Below, piece by piece: positions 1-11,034 of a stretch of DNA of 64,000 bases. The notes under the pieces are model-generated. The model was not told where the DNA came from, searched no databases, and saw only the letters and a program-made list of their open reading frames with translations. Source of the stretch: Apoderus coryli (taxonomy: Eukaryota > Arthropoda > Insecta > Coleoptera > Attelabidae); the NCBI GenBank assembly GCA_911728435.2, contig OU452203.1, positions 16,265,651 through 16,329,650 on the forward strand. Reading direction: 5' to 3'. The position numbers were made by a program, and so were the translations under genes. Position 1 is the stretch's first letter. Every line of letters begins with the position of its first letter.

Positions 1-622
1 AGAAAAAAATCACATGGGGTTAAATCCGGCAAGTACCGGGGCTATCCGATGTCACCACGCAAAGAGACAACATGCCCAGGAAACATTATTTCTCTCGAAA
101 TTGCCATTGAGCAACGCGCTGTCTGGGCTGTTGCCCCATCTTGTTGAAACCACACATGTTCTTGACCATGTTCATCGACAAGAGCATCAACTCTGGGCCG
201 TAGAAAGTTCTCTAGCATCGCATAGTACCGATCTGCGTTTACAGTAAGAGTAGCACCGTTTTCTTCAAAAAGGTATGGTCCTCAGATACCAAATTCAGAT
301 AATGGCACACCAGACTCTAAGGCTATGAAGTGGACATTCGTGAGTTCCCGAGGGTTATTTTCAAACCAGTACCTGCAGTTTTGTTTGTCGACCGGAGCGG
401 AAACTAAAGATCACAACGTTCATGCGGGGAATGTTGCGAAGTTTCTGACAAAAAATGGTACGGGTTTCACAGTCTCTTTCACGTAACTCCTGATTTGATA
501 ACCGCAGGGCAGTCGTGTCGTATCTACGTGCAGAGCACCTGGGAGATTGCTGAATTGCCGCCCTCACAGCGCTACATTTTCTGGCCACGTCGCCGGCCGA
601 GGTTGACCAGAAGATTTTCCTT
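1..622 (-). pseudogene. Tc1/mariner-IS630 superfamily transposase relic, runs off the left edge
   Basis: Read on the minus strand from about 620 down to 1, the frames give a winged-helix stretch (SPRCSARRYD), then RDCETRTIFCQKL, a damaged first catalytic block, NPRELTNVHF, GPYLFEENGATLTVNADRY, the second-aspartate block VWFQQDGATAQTA (about 165-110) and SLRGDIG*PRYLPDLTPCDFF at the edge. This order is that of the insect 'FQQDGAT-HTA' DDE/D transposases, which cut and paste flanking TIR DNA in the nucleus. It is dead: a frameshift lies near 360, and in-frame stops replace a residue of GI-GPY (near 264) and the Trp of the conserved W-P-P-R-S-P-D-L block (near 40). The C-terminus lies outside the window. 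Family call is confident, subfamily is not. Confidence 0.85.
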
Positions 623-1290
623 TTAAGGTCGAAACCTTGACACCAATAAGTGAGATTAAAAACGTTTATTTAAAACGGTGTTTTGTATCAAAGAAAGGTA
701 TTCTTTAAAAACACACGTTTAATCAACTAATTATACACGTTGATTTTACGTTTAAATAACGTATGTGTGTTATCTATAGGTCGAGACACGCTGTACACAT
801 ACGTACACATTTCGAAACTACAAACTCGCAAAAAGATATGTTCGTGTAATTAATGGTCAGTTAAGTAGAAACATTTAGCAAACATATTTGCCTATTCTAG
901 TGCCCAAAAGTAGAACAAAATCGCGTTATTTATGGCATCCAAGCGACACATCTGCGCCCCAACAACCAACCATACCCGGAATTAAATATTCCGCAACGGT
1001 TACAATGTAATTGCAAGTAATTTAAACCATCATGTTCTAAAATATTTATGGGTGCGCATAGATCGTTTGGGTTGCACCACATAAGTCGTGTATGTATGAT
1101 GAGGGAATTTAGTTTAACGTAAGGATCATTTCGCCAATACTGAAACAACTTTATGGATTTTTAGAACAATAAACCGCAAATATATTAAGAATACTTTTGC
1201 ATAGAGCTTTGTCTCTATTCATGCGAAGAATTGTTGCAGAATAGCTTGTGACAAATGATGAAAAGTGAGGTTGGAACACCAACCTGGAAA
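623..1290. other. AT-rich stretch with no recognisable feature
   Basis: I see short random open frames only and no protein similarity, TIR or tandem array that I can support. Confidence 0.4.
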
Positions 1291-1292
1291 GT

Positions 1293-1365
1293 GCTTCAAT
1301 CAACTCGAATTTGCTAAATATACTGTTTCATGGCTTCTATAAAGATGGCTGTGGTATGACCTTAA
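1293..1365 (+). repeat. Unclassified dispersed repeat A, short copy
   Basis: The stretch containing AAATATACTGTTTCATGGCT matches the 3' part of the copy at 16405-16700, including the following 'TCTATAAAGATGGCTGTGGTATGACC'-like tail with scattered differences. The class of the parent element is unknown. Confidence 0.6.
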
Positions 1366-1479
1366 ACTTGATGGCCAGCATGATGGCATTTATTATGCGA
1401 TTTAATGGAGTCCTGCTTGGCCCCAAGAGAACATTCATGCGATGGCATGAGCATTTCCGGCCTCATCTTCTACTGTCGT

Positions 1480-1718
1480 TTGTCATTCAAAATTTTAAAA
1501 ATGCATGCATCTTCTAGTATAATTTTTCGATTTTTTAAAAAGAGTGGTCGTTTCAATAGGCCACCTCGTCCGAGGGTTAGGTTTGCATGCTTTAAAAGCT
1601 CATACCACTTGTAACTTATGCTTTTCCAGGTAAGTTTCCCAGTAAACCGATGACATCTCATCTATAATGGTTCGAACAGACTTTCCTTGTTTAGTCAGGA
1701 ACTTGATTTTCACTTCTA
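1480..1718 (-). pseudogene. mariner transposase N-terminal relic
   Basis: Minus-strand reading gives KIKFLTKQGKSVRTII and DEMSSVYWETYLEKH, then in a shifted frame SISYKWYELLKHAN and KNRKIILEDA. The order matches the N-terminal helix-turn-helix region of the better preserved mariner copy at 31780-32370 (TVIKLLSNQGKSVQTIM, ASVHGECCPGKTMVYK, KSKIILEDARLKTK), so both probably derive from one family. At least one frameshift and an internal loss after KIILEDA are visible. No catalytic part is recognisable further down, although the stretch down to about 1400 could hold a scrambled remainder. Confidence 0.65.
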
Positions 1719-2241
1719 AATTTTCGTTTATTTATAAGTAAAAGTATTTCAAGGACAACAATGTTTTACAATTTAAAATTTAAATTTTCTACAACTTCAT
1801 TTTATAACCAATACTCCACAGAGCAATTCCCTAAACTCCTTACTTTTATAATCTTCTCGGCGTCTGTGCTAATAAAAAATACATAACCTGGATAGAAGAA
1901 GCATCCCAGCCATCATGTTTTACCGGTGTTACTACAGCAAGCATTAACTCCCTTCCTACGGTTTTTTTATCCTTTGGGGAATTCATATTTGTGGGCCTGC
2001 CTATTTTTGCTTGCGATTTATCGTCTATAAAATATTTACGACCGATTACTTCGTATGTCTGGGTGAAACAAATTATCTGGCAGCAACGGTTTCTCAAGAA
2101 AAAGGATAAGATCTAATTTATAAATATGTTACCTTGTTGTGAGAAGACCTATTCAATAGATTACTAATTTTAATTAATTTAATATTAAACAAATGTTTTG
2201 CTCCCTTCTTTTTCTATTTGTCCCCTTTTTGCCTCCCTTAT
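1719..2241. other. No assigned feature; one 83-codon minus-strand frame
   Basis: A minus-strand frame at 1846-2097 is open for 83 codons. It contains a basic stretch with RPTNMNSPKDKKTVGREL, which I cannot assign to any family. It could be chance or a relic too old to recognise. Confidence 0.3.
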
Positions 2242-2345
2242 ACAGGGTGTCCCAGAAGTACTGATTAATAATTAAAACTACGTAACTTTTTATGCATGGT
2301 ACCTATAAATATATACAGGGTGTCTCTAAAAACATTCCCCACCCT
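2242..2345. repeat. Two successive 'ATACAGGGTGTC' transposon ends
   Basis: TATACAGGGTGTCCCAGAAG begins at about 2242 and TATACAGGGTGTCTCTAAAA at about 2316, both in the same orientation. The second probably marks the 3' end of the minus-strand element whose transposase remnant follows at 2496-2945. The first belongs to another element whose far end I did not find. Confidence 0.6.
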
Positions 2346-2421
2346 TTGAAGGTAGAATTTATGACCAAAAATAAGACAAAAATCATTTATGTCAAAATTT
2401 CGACAAATGTCTCCTTATGAA

Positions 2422-2457
2422 ATTGTGACCATTTTGAATATTGTGACCATTTTGAAT
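2422..2457. repeat. 18-bp tandem duplication
   Basis: Two exact adjacent copies of ATTGTGACCATTTTGAAT lie between the TIR and the transposase stop codon. Confidence 0.9.
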
Positions 2458-2495
2458 ATTAAAAAGGCAAGTGTTCGAAATCCTCACTATTTTAT

Positions 2496-2945
2496 TCAAT
2501 AATTGTTTTCTACACGGCCTATTGCTTCGTTTGTAATTTGTGCTAAAGCTCCATAAATGCGAACAATAACATCATCTTCACTGTTGGGTAGGACATGGTA
2601 AACCGTATTTTTCAGATAACGCCCAAGCCAAAAGTCTATTGGGTTGAGATCCGGGGACCTAGGAGGCCAAGAAATAGGTCCTCCACGATCGATCCATTGG
2701 TTGAAAAAACGTCGATTTAATATCTCTCAAACATTCCGAGAATAACGGGCAGATGCACCATCATGTTGAAATACAATATTTGGCTGCTGTACTAAAGGAA
2801 CTTCTTCCAGAAGAGTTGGTAATCTGTTATCGCAAAAATTGGCATAGTTTTCGGCGTTGGGTATCCTAGGTAGAAACTGTGGTTCTATTATCCTATTTCC
2901 CAACAGACAAAGCCACACATTTAAGCTCTTGTGCTTATGCTTGCT
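2496..2945 (-). pseudogene. DDE/D transposase, C-terminal half
   Basis: One minus-strand frame runs from about 2945 to a natural stop at 2496 with a single internal TGA near 2726 (an Arg codon in relatives). In order it reads LNVWLCLLGNRIIEPQFLP, NYANFCDNRLPTLLEEVPL, NIVFQHDGASARYSRNV (second catalytic Asp), WIDRGGPISWPPRSPDLNP then IDFWLGRYLKNTVY (third acidic residue) and a C-terminal helix. This is the insect 'FQHDGAPAHYS' transposase group of the Tc1/mariner-IS630 superfamily. The N-terminal DNA-binding domain and first Asp are missing upstream of 2945. The terminal repeat at about 2316 suits its 3' end. With only one stop it is a fairly young insertion. Confidence 0.85.
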
Positions 2946-3419
2946 TATGTGATTCTCTAATTTTTATGCAAACGTAAATATTATAACTAAATTAAATCCT
3001 GCCTTTTTCTGACTCTAAATTAAAGTATTGGTCAATTGACTCAACCGCCAACATACCTATAAAGTATTATTTGTAAAATTCAACTCTTCCTGTAAAATAA
3101 TTAATATGCACCCGGTTGTTTTATGCTGTAATAAAGCGATGTGGTAGGTGCAACAAAAGCCAGTTTAATATTTTGTCGTACCAATAAATAATAGCATTTT
3201 TATGCTGATAGAACATTACACTAACGTGTGGTCCCCCTGAGGGCATTAAAACTTTTCGGGGTATTAATAGTTTGTATGTTGATATAGCAATTTATACAAC
3301 ATATAGTAAATGTATTAATCTCCCTATGTGTTACTGTCATATATAATGTTTCAACAATATTTCTTCTTGTGCAGAGATAATCAATGCTTCCACAGTATTC
3401 TTCTCCATTTGACAATATT
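2946..3419. other. No clear feature; may include degraded LINE sequence
   Basis: A minus-strand frame (3221-3415) follows the LINE fragment below and may be its decayed continuation. I see no diagnostic reverse transcriptase motif in it. Confidence 0.3.
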
Positions 3420-4556
3420 TTGTTTAATAGATATTTTGGACATAGTTTAACATATGCAATTTGCTTTTTTGGAAGAATCTCTTACCAACGTCAAAAACCA
3501 ATAATTTTAATACCCAATTTTGATGAAATTTCGATTTAAAACCTCTGTTTCCTCTATCAGAGTTATGTTTAATTTTGTTTATAAACTTCTGCGTGTTACG
3601 CCCTCTTACGAGGGTCACCTTTTATATGTTTAGTCAACCATGGTGCATAAGGTTTACTGATTCGAAACGTACGATAAGGTGCATAAATATTAAGTAACTG
3701 TAACATACTATTTGTAAGAAAGTTAACCTTATCATCAATATTAAATATATGAAATATGTTCCACCATGGAATAGATCGTAAATCAGAATCAAACCTAGCA
3801 TAATCGACACCCCGAAAATCCTTAACAGTTTTCCAAACAATGCGCTTTGCATGTCCAATTCTCAGGTTGCAGTATATAAGTTCGTGATCGCTAATATCAG
3901 GTACCGTTTCCACACCTAAACCAACAACAATGTCCTTATTTGACGTGATAATATAGTCGATCAATGAGTCAGAATCACCGCACAATCGAGTCGGTGCATC
4001 AATCAACTGTGTAAGATCCAGACTCTCCAAAGCATCCATCATGGCCAATGTCATGTTACTATCTGGATTCAAAATATTTACATTAAAATCTCCCATACAT
4101 AATATGTGATCCACCGTACCCATAAATGATGAAATAGTATTTTCAAAGACTTGTAAAAAGGCTGTAAAATTGTCTCTGGGAGGACGGTGCACAACACCTA
4201 TCGCTATCTTAACACTCCCCAACTTCACCTGAATCCACAACTGTTCAATTTCATGACTACTATTAACCACGATGTAATCAATGTCAGTTCTGACATAAAT
4301 CAATGTCAGTTCTGACATAAATCCCAACACCACCTATACATATCTTTAAAAAAAAAAACGAAGAAATCCGCTTGTAAGGCATATGTATCAAAAATGCTAA
4401 ATATAAAGAAGAATGAAGCTTTAAAATTGAGGTTAAGTATCAGAACTAAAACGCTGAGGTTCAAGGACAAACCTTCGATATCAAAAATACTAGTGATGTC
4501 GACTGCAGACATGGACCGTGACAATTTTAAATTCATCGCTGAAGCCATTATTATTT
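3420..4556 (-). pseudogene. Non-LTR retrotransposon endonuclease (AP-endonuclease-like) domain
   Basis: The 245-codon frame from 4333 to 3596 holds the exonuclease-endonuclease-phosphatase fold of LINE ORF2: a GGVGIYVRTD-type strand at its start, IAIGVVHRPPRDNF, the GDFNVNIL active-site block, LIDYIITSN and DISDHELIYC (catalytic His), then PYAPWLTKHIK leading to the reverse transcriptase linker. Further upstream (to 4556) a shifted frame gives DEFKIVTVHVCS and VLEPQRFS, the usual start of the domain. The function in life would be nicking target DNA to prime reverse transcription. It is disrupted by a 22-bp tandem duplication at 4279-4322 that shifts the frame, and it is cut off before the reverse transcriptase. 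Jockey- or CR1-like clade, not resolved. Confidence 0.88.
4279..4322. repeat. Exact 22-bp tandem duplication inside the LINE endonuclease
   Basis: Positions 4279-4300 and 4301-4322 are identical (CAATGTCAGTTCTGACATAA plus two bases). Since 22 is not a multiple of 3, the duplication moves the reading frame. Confidence 0.95.
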
Positions 4557-5399
4557 TTTTTTTCTAGTTAAATTTATAAATCTCTGTATAATAAATTTGA
4601 CCATGTTGGGAAACTAAACAAAATACTGCGTTCAAATTTATGCAAAATAACAAATATTTTAATAATAGATTTTAATTATTCATGCGTGTTGATAATAATT
4701 ATAGTAGAAACAAAACTTGATCACAATTGACCAGTAACAAACTGATGTTGACAGGTTGTTGCTATTGGGTATGTGGCATAAATTAACCATATTTTAGTCA
4801 TAATAATAACTGATCCATTTTTTTTTATATGGAAAATGAAGCATAAAAAAAAATCATACAACCTGCGATAAACAACAAATCGATCTGATCCTGATTACAT
4901 ATTCATAAACTTTGTAATTAATAAATCATAAAATTAATATTTATTGGATTTATGGAAAGCTGTAATAAATGCAAAATCTAGTTTGGTATAAAATGCAAAT
5001 ATCAACATAATATACAATGAATGTTACAAATTGGCAATCTGGCAGTTTTATTTATTTCGGACTCTGGAAAATTAGTAGTTCATTGCTTGCAATGAATTTT
5101 CCTCCCTTGTTGCATTTCGATGAGCTTCACGCTAAGCTCTCTGCGAATCTGCACCAGAGGAAGCTTTAGCATGAAGGTAATGTGTCGTGCATGCTATTGT
5201 ATATTGGTTCTTTCAATATTGATCAAATTTCGTTATTGGTGTTCGTCTTCCACGATAATGACACATTCAGTTTTTAGGAAGTTTTCGTAAAAGTTTCTTC
5301 TTCACCAATTTCGTTTTTTTTTTTGAAAGACCGTATATCGATTTCGCTGGAAAGTGTGCAAATATCGTTAACAAATATTTGGGTATCAGGAAATCTATC
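4557..5399. other. No recognisable feature
   Basis: AT-rich and without a frame or repeat I can name. The part after 5100 may be decayed LINE sequence leading into the next fragment, but no motif supports that. Confidence 0.3.
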
Positions 5400-5990
5400 G
5401 CATCGATGAGTACCGGGTTTGCGGGTCCTTATGGGCATGTCTAGGAATATGTAGTCCTGGGAAATGAATATACGTTATTGTCTTAAGACCAATAATAACG
5501 TATGGAGCTGTTGCTTGGTCGACGAAAGCTTTGCAGAGACAAGATTGTTTGGCTATTACTGGTGCATTATCCACCACACCGTCAGCAGCTATGGAAGTAC
5601 TCCTCGATTTAACTCTTATTCATATACTAATAGATGTATTACACATATGAAGGAAAACAGACTGCAGGCCGACATTGAAAGTCACAGCATTTTGGGGATG
5701 AACTCTGCTGGGAAACAGAGTTTTATAAGGCAGAGCGTAGTTTATTCTGCATGGGGAGAGTGGCAAAGCGTGGACTATTGCTGCTTTACTGATGGCTCAA
5801 ATACAAACTCACGTGCAGATGCCTGAGTTTATGGAAGCAGACCCAAGATAGAAGTTCCAGCAATTCATATGTGTGCTCGTTTTGTTCCCAAAGGCTCGGA
5901 GGTAAACGTTTCACCTCGACTGAGGATAAGTATGTTACAGGTTTCCCAACCATAACTTTCTGGAGCTTGAACAAATTGGAGACCCCTTGG
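5400..5990 (+). pseudogene. LINE fragment: post-RT region plus start of RNase H
   Basis: The plus strand reads VLRPIITYGAVAWSTKALQR and ITGALSTTPSAAMEVLLDLT followed by LIHILIDVLHI (about 5480-5645), the region after the reverse transcriptase palm in insect LINEs with an RNase H domain. Then, after frame changes, CCFTDGSNTNSRADA with VYGSRPKI (about 5780-5855) is the first RNase H block, containing the catalytic Asp of TDGS. Between them are stops at about 5648 and elsewhere. RNase H would remove the RNA template strand after first-strand synthesis. A second RNase H fragment, on the other strand, is at 8180-8470, and an RT fragment of similar type is at 37205-37760. Confidence 0.8.
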
Positions 5991-7549
5991 AAAAATTATA
6001 ACGCCCTAAAAGTGGACTAAGTATGTTGAAATATAAAACAATAAAAGTAGGTAGTAAGAACAATTGCTTTCATTTGATTCATCGTATTTGTTGAGTCATT
6101 TTTATTTCAAATCTTCTCGACTCGTATAATCCACAGCTTCTTAAACACTTTTAAATGACGAAACAGTGACTGTAACATAAATATGGAGTAAAATATCATA
6201 TCAAACAACATATATCGTCTGTCATCCAAACCCATTTCTCTAGTAGAAATGTTTCTTTTTTATGTTGTGCAACGAACCATATGCGTCCAATCAGCGTCTC
6301 TATTTTACTCTACGTTTACGTACGTACGGCATAAACAACAGCGTCAAATACGAAAAGCGTTTTCCTTGTAGTGTCATTTTCCATTCTGGCAGTATGAAGT
6401 TGCGAAACACATTGGGATTTACGTTATATGTAAATATTTTGCTCTTTAGGGATAATTTATTTTAAAGTTATAAGTACTGAAATGGAAAATTTATAGGAGA
6501 ACAATTGTATTTGGCAGATCTTATAGGTACGGTTATAACAATAACTAGCTAAAACCCATTTAACTTAGTACTCTATGGAATTATCAAGACAAGGTTAAAA
6601 CGTTTCATACTTGATAAAGAAAAACATAACCTAATATTAATAAAATTGCAGAAACTACAAAATTTAAAATTTTAGGAAAAAAAGAAACATATACAGTATG
6701 TCCACGGATGCGGTTAACAGGAGGAGAAATGGTCTAAAAATTGAAACAAAGTTATTCTTGATAAAATATTTTGTTTGGCGAAAAATAATAAGAACTACTC
6801 TGAAAAAAATTATTTTTATTAAACAGGGCATTTCAAGAAGGCATAAACATAAAATGAAACAAGAGCAATCAATCATTTTTTGGTCTCTTAGCGTAAAATG
6901 CTAAATAAAAAAAAATGCTCCACATTATTTAATCCTAACCCTGATTCCAGAGCTACAGAAGAATGTTTGAATTTATTAAAATAAGGGTTTTTTTTTTTAC
7001 TATGATTATGATTGCGTTATGTTTATTTCTGTTCATTAATTTTTGTTTAAATTTTCACTTTAAATTAATATTCAAGAATAACTTTTTTCGTATTTTTCAA
7101 TTTTTGGTCCACTTGACTCTTGTTAACCGCATCCGTGGACATACTGTATATTTATATATACGGATTATTTATGTTTGTTTTACTCTCCCACCGAAACATA
7201 TAGTATACAATAAAGTGGCCAAAATTTGCTAGTCCGACACTGGCCACTGCTACAAAAATCAGTGGCTTATCCAAGTTTTTTTTTGGAGATTACATTTTTG
7301 AATAGAGTTTAAAAAATTAAATAGCCTAAATACAGAGCGTTTAAATTTATTTTAATGTGTTTCTTGAATTGCAAGGAATATAAGTTTGTCAAAACTGCTT
7401 CAAAATCTCGAAAATACACTCTTTCATTGATTTATTGGCCAAATTCGTTGTAATAAATACTAGCTATACTGTGTATTCAGATTTTTCGGTTCTATTATTA
7501 TTGCCTTGAAACTCTAATAACTTCCTTAGCCTCCTGTTCCACTCCAGGG
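5991..7549. other. No assigned feature; AT-rich
   Basis: Only short random frames occur. A pair of inverted words links 'acagtatgtccacggatgcg' near 6693 with 'cgcatccgtggacatactgt' near 7126. These two 20-mers are exact reverse complements, so 6693-7146 may be a foldback element, with no coding part I recognise. Confidence 0.55.
6693..7146. repeat. Possible foldback element with exact inverted ends
   Basis: The left word ACAGTATGTCCACGGATGCG (6693-6712) is followed by GTTAACAGGAGG. The right word is its exact reverse complement (7127-7146) and is preceded by CTCTTGTTAAC, so the match goes on past 20 bp, with differences (GTTAACAG against GTTAACAAGAG). Flanking bases are TAT and ATA. The interior of about 400 bp is AT-rich and non-coding. 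The termini resemble Tc1-like TIRs beginning ACAGT, but this is inference. Confidence 0.7.
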
Positions 7550-8179
7550 TTGGCACTGTTCTTCCAGAATAGATTCCAGGCCTTCATGGATATTTTGGAG
7601 TTTAAATCGAGCGATCTTGACTTAACTTTGATGTTTAATCACATCAGGTACAGGAGACAAGCTTTGGCTCTTGAAACTGCACTTCATGATAGTAACCTTT
7701 CCATCCATTTTAGTCAGTCTGGCAGCATTTTTGCTGCTGTGTGAGTACTCCTCAACCCACCTGAAAAATATTTTGTAGCAAAGCTGCGTATGTAAAAAAA
7801 ACTGGCTATTCAATGTCGTGACAATTGCTCTGAAGCATATCATATTTATCTTTTATCACCTTCAGTTCATCCAAATTTTCTATTATTCTAAACATCACTC
7901 TTCTATGAACTCTTTCACGATTTGTGTCAGCTTTTTTTTTGCAACTGCTCAAATTGAAACTATATTCCTGGAAGATTTGACCATTTAAATTCACATGGTG
8001 AAAGTCAGGAGAATAACTCGGATTCTGTATCTGTCCAATTTTCTTCATCTTCTGGAGATTGCTGTGTGTTGTCGCTATTTTCGCCATCCACAACTTCAGT
8101 TACGTCGTCAAGAGTCTTCAGCACTAGCTTTGTCAGGATTAAACTTTTGAATTCTATCGCTGTCATCAAAAGAAAATGG
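7550..8179 (-). other. Unassigned minus-strand open frames, one acidic
   Basis: Frames at 7622-7843 (SSKNAARLTKMDGKV) and 7806-8093, plus the lower part of the 8005-8298 frame (DVTEVVDGENSDNTQQSPED then EENWTDTE), are open but match nothing I know. The acidic stretch runs on in frame from the RNase H relic at 8180-8470, so it may be unrelated DNA read through by chance, or part of another element into which that relic was joined. Confidence 0.3.
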
Positions 8180-8470
8180 TTAGTTATCACTTTCGAATAA
8201 AAAAAATTCCGGGTCTGATAGTTCTTGTCCAGGTTAAATTGTACGCATCTACCGATTGCGTGAATTTCCGCTTGGAAGGTCCTAGGGTATATTCCCATTG
8301 ATCCTGAGTATTGGATGCCAGTCCCGCATACTCCTGCTCCTATCCCTTTATTGGTTTTGGAGCCGTCTGTAAACCATTTGATTGTGTTTTAAGGTTGCTG
8401 GTGTCCCACTTGTTACTCGGATGTGTTTGAGCCGAGATGTCCAGGCTCTCCCATTCTTGATTCATAGAGG
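8180..8470 (-). pseudogene. LINE RNase H domain fragment
   Basis: Minus-strand reading gives TIKWFTDGSKTNKGIGAGVC, then GTGIQYSGSMGIYPRTFQAE, IHAIGRCVQFNLDKNYQTRN. The Asp of FTDGSKTN and the Glu of FQAEIHAI are two of the RNase H active-site residues. The upstream part (WESLDISAQTHPSNKWDTSN) resembles the linker that precedes the domain in insect LINEs. A frame change lies near 8290-8390, and the later blocks (including the DSQAAI Asp) are absent. Same general type as 5400-5990. Confidence 0.8.
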
Positions 8471-8825
8471 ATGGATAAACGACTTAAGACTTTACGTTAT
8501 AATAATATATTTTATATATTTTATTCGTTATGAGGCAACAAAATTTTAATCATATTTGCCATAAATAGGATGGAATTATGAATTTTAAATTAATTATTTA
8601 AAATTAATTTTGATTGAAGTATACAAATGTAAAGTAAATAAATTGAAACTATAACAAACAATATAATATTATAAATTAATGACAAATACCAAATATTCAA
8701 TATAACAATGACGATTAAATAATATCTAGTTATTATTATTAAACGTCATTGAATTGACTCATTACATCAACTTTAAATGAACTATCTCGTTATTAAACTC
8801 GAAATATTTTGGCTAAAACTGTACA
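8471..8825. other. No recognisable feature
   Basis: Strongly AT-rich; nothing supportable seen. Confidence 0.4.
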
Positions 8826-8829
8826 AAAT

Positions 8830-9182
8830 ATAGGGTGATTCAAATTCCGTTCCCATATTACAATCAAGAATATTTTTTAAACGCCACTGTATTTGTCAAC
8901 AGCGATGTGAGATTTCTAACCTGATGAATTAAAATGGCCCATCGAGGAAAACTTCATTTCATACATTTTTTGGCGCCCAAAATCAACCTTCTGAGAAGAC
9001 AATTTGGAATGTAGCCCAAAAATTCCAGCAAACTGGATTACATTAAAACTCATGGAGATGCGCGTAGAGGACGTTGGGAACAAAATATTGCCGTTGTTCG
9101 CGAAAGTCTGGCTGAAAATCAACCACATCGATTCGTAATCGAGCGCAGCAAGTGGGCCTTCTTGAGAGATGCCATGGACATG
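8830..9182 (+). pseudogene. Tc1/mariner-IS630 transposase N-terminus with 5' terminal repeat
   Basis: TATAGGGTGATTCAAATTCC at about 8830 looks like the 5' TIR. An ATG at 8933 opens a reading that gives QNQPSEKTIWNVAQKFQQTG in one frame and GDARRGRWEQNIAVVRESLA plus ENQPHRF in another (about 8980-9150). These correspond to the first helix-turn-helix, the 'R-G-R' linker and the second helix-turn-helix of insect transposases (NIAAVRESVAEDP in relatives). The reading ends at a stop near 9183, before any catalytic residue. At least two frameshifts or stops are present. Confidence 0.65.
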
Positions 9183-10529
9183 TAAATTTGGCAACGTCGA
9201 ATACTAGTCTATTGTTTGTGTTTATACTTTGGAACATTTGTAACACGCGGTCTTATTAAATCAGTGCCTATTGAGCATAATTAAAACAGTTTTTTATAAA
9301 ACTATTAGTGATAATTGTGTGTAAATATATCGTAATTTTGTTTAAGTTACAATCGATTTCGAGACGATACAATCGGAACAACACTGCCACAGTTTTCCCG
9401 AGAGAAGATCGAAAAAAAAATTTTTTAGAGGTTTCACGACCTCAAAATGAAAAAAAATGTCGTTAAGACTATTCTTATAGTATCACGAGCAAACCTTCAT
9501 TTTTCAGTTTGAGCAAGATTTAAACATTTAAAACTCTTTAAAAGCAACTTCGAAAACAAAGTTGTTTTCATGTTTTTTGTTAAACGATATGAAAAAAAAA
9601 GGTTTTATCAGTAAATCTTTTTGATAATTGAAGTGACTGCTATCGGTCCAACACTAATTTCTATGTGGGATTTTCTCAAGAATTTTACGCTGTTTATTGG
9701 TTGTAAGTTCTATAATATACTCTACGTGATAGTTTTGCTTCTTTTAGCAATAAACTTATTTTGTAATTAAAGTCTGTTTAATTTTAGAAAACCTTAAGCT
9801 ACCTGGCACGATAAGTCCCTTATTATACATATAATTTAATTTGATTTCATGTCGACAAACAGTTAAGTACCACGCAAAAAGCAATCTCTGCGATACAATG
9901 TCGCAAATTTCCTTAATTAACTTATAATATTTATACTTTGGGTTTATGCGGTTTCTATCGGTTGTTCGTTTATTAACTTTTGCAGCATAATGAGTTAGGT
10001 AGGCATGGAAAACGAATTAATTTCCCAACAAAATTAAAATATTCAGAAATTCACTATAGCTAGATATTAACTCTCTATATTAATAATAAGTTTAGCAGTC
10101 GCAATGTGGTGTGGCAAGAGCACTTCTTCAAGAAAATTGTAAATTTCATTTGGTATATTCTCATTCTAGACAGACGCATTTCATATCTTGTAAGGTATAT
10201 TATATGAACGAGCAGCTCAAAAGGAAATTAATATTATTTCGAATGCAATTTTGGCAAGCGGTATATTGCAAAGTGAATTTATTCAGCACGCCATGCTACT
10301 GCGGGTTTCGAATGCATTTTTTACTATGGTTGTTTTGAATTATATTAAATTATTCTGTCTTAAAATTAATTTGAAATGTGTTTCAGACAGGGCGAATGCA
10401 TGGTATTTTTAGATTTACTGACAATCTTTGATATGAAATGTTTTTTATTATTATATTGAGTATAGTTCAGAACTATCTTTGGTTGAAAGAAACATGAATT
10501 CGTTTAAGTGTTTGTATTCCTCTCCGGTT
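9183..10529. other. No recognisable feature
   Basis: AT-rich. The frame at 10111-10338 is open for 75 codons without similarity that I recognise. Confidence 0.35.
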
Positions 10530-10850
10530 ATCACTGACATATGTTCACAGTTTAGAAAAAGTACAAGACAAGTTATTACGTTATATTTCGCATAAGCTCG
10601 GACATCTCACTACTCTGGAGCTTGCAGAGAGTTATTAAACTACTAAGTTCATTGGCCTGAAGTTTTGGCTAAAGTTGGAATTCATGTTCCGTCTAGAAAC
10701 ACACGGGCCTTCACCATATCTCATGAAGCTTTTCACAGGATAAATTAAACCTCGAGTTCTTTTATGGCTAGAGTTCCGGCTCTAGCAAATCGTTTCCAGC
10801 AGCAGCTCGCTTTTTTACAGGAACAGGATAGTTGGACACAATGAGGTGCG
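10530..10850 (+). pseudogene. LINE ORF2 C-terminal fragment
   Basis: The plus strand reads HSLEKVQDKLLRYISHKLGH then LTTLELAESY* (about 10545-10638), and after a frame change VLAKVGIHVPSRNTRAFTIS, HEAFHRIN, FMARVPALANRFQQQLAF (about 10660-10820). This is the tail of LINE ORF2: the 'I-E-x-V-Q-x-K' block after the palm, then the 'V-P-x-R-N-T-R' and final helix. Two in-frame stops are seen. No poly(A)/(TTA)n tail follows. Confidence 0.8.
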
Positions 10851-11034
10851 GTAGTGTTGCTTCGTTGTCAGATTTAGTTTAAGCTACGATATAAAATCGG
10901 TTAAATATATTTTTCGGCGAGAATATTTTCGTAAAAGTAAATTGAAACTAAAGTTTGTGGTTAATTAGGTATTTGCACTTGTGTTGAGTGTGTAAATAGA
11001 ATTCGAAGTAATTAATTTCGGTATTACGCCAATA

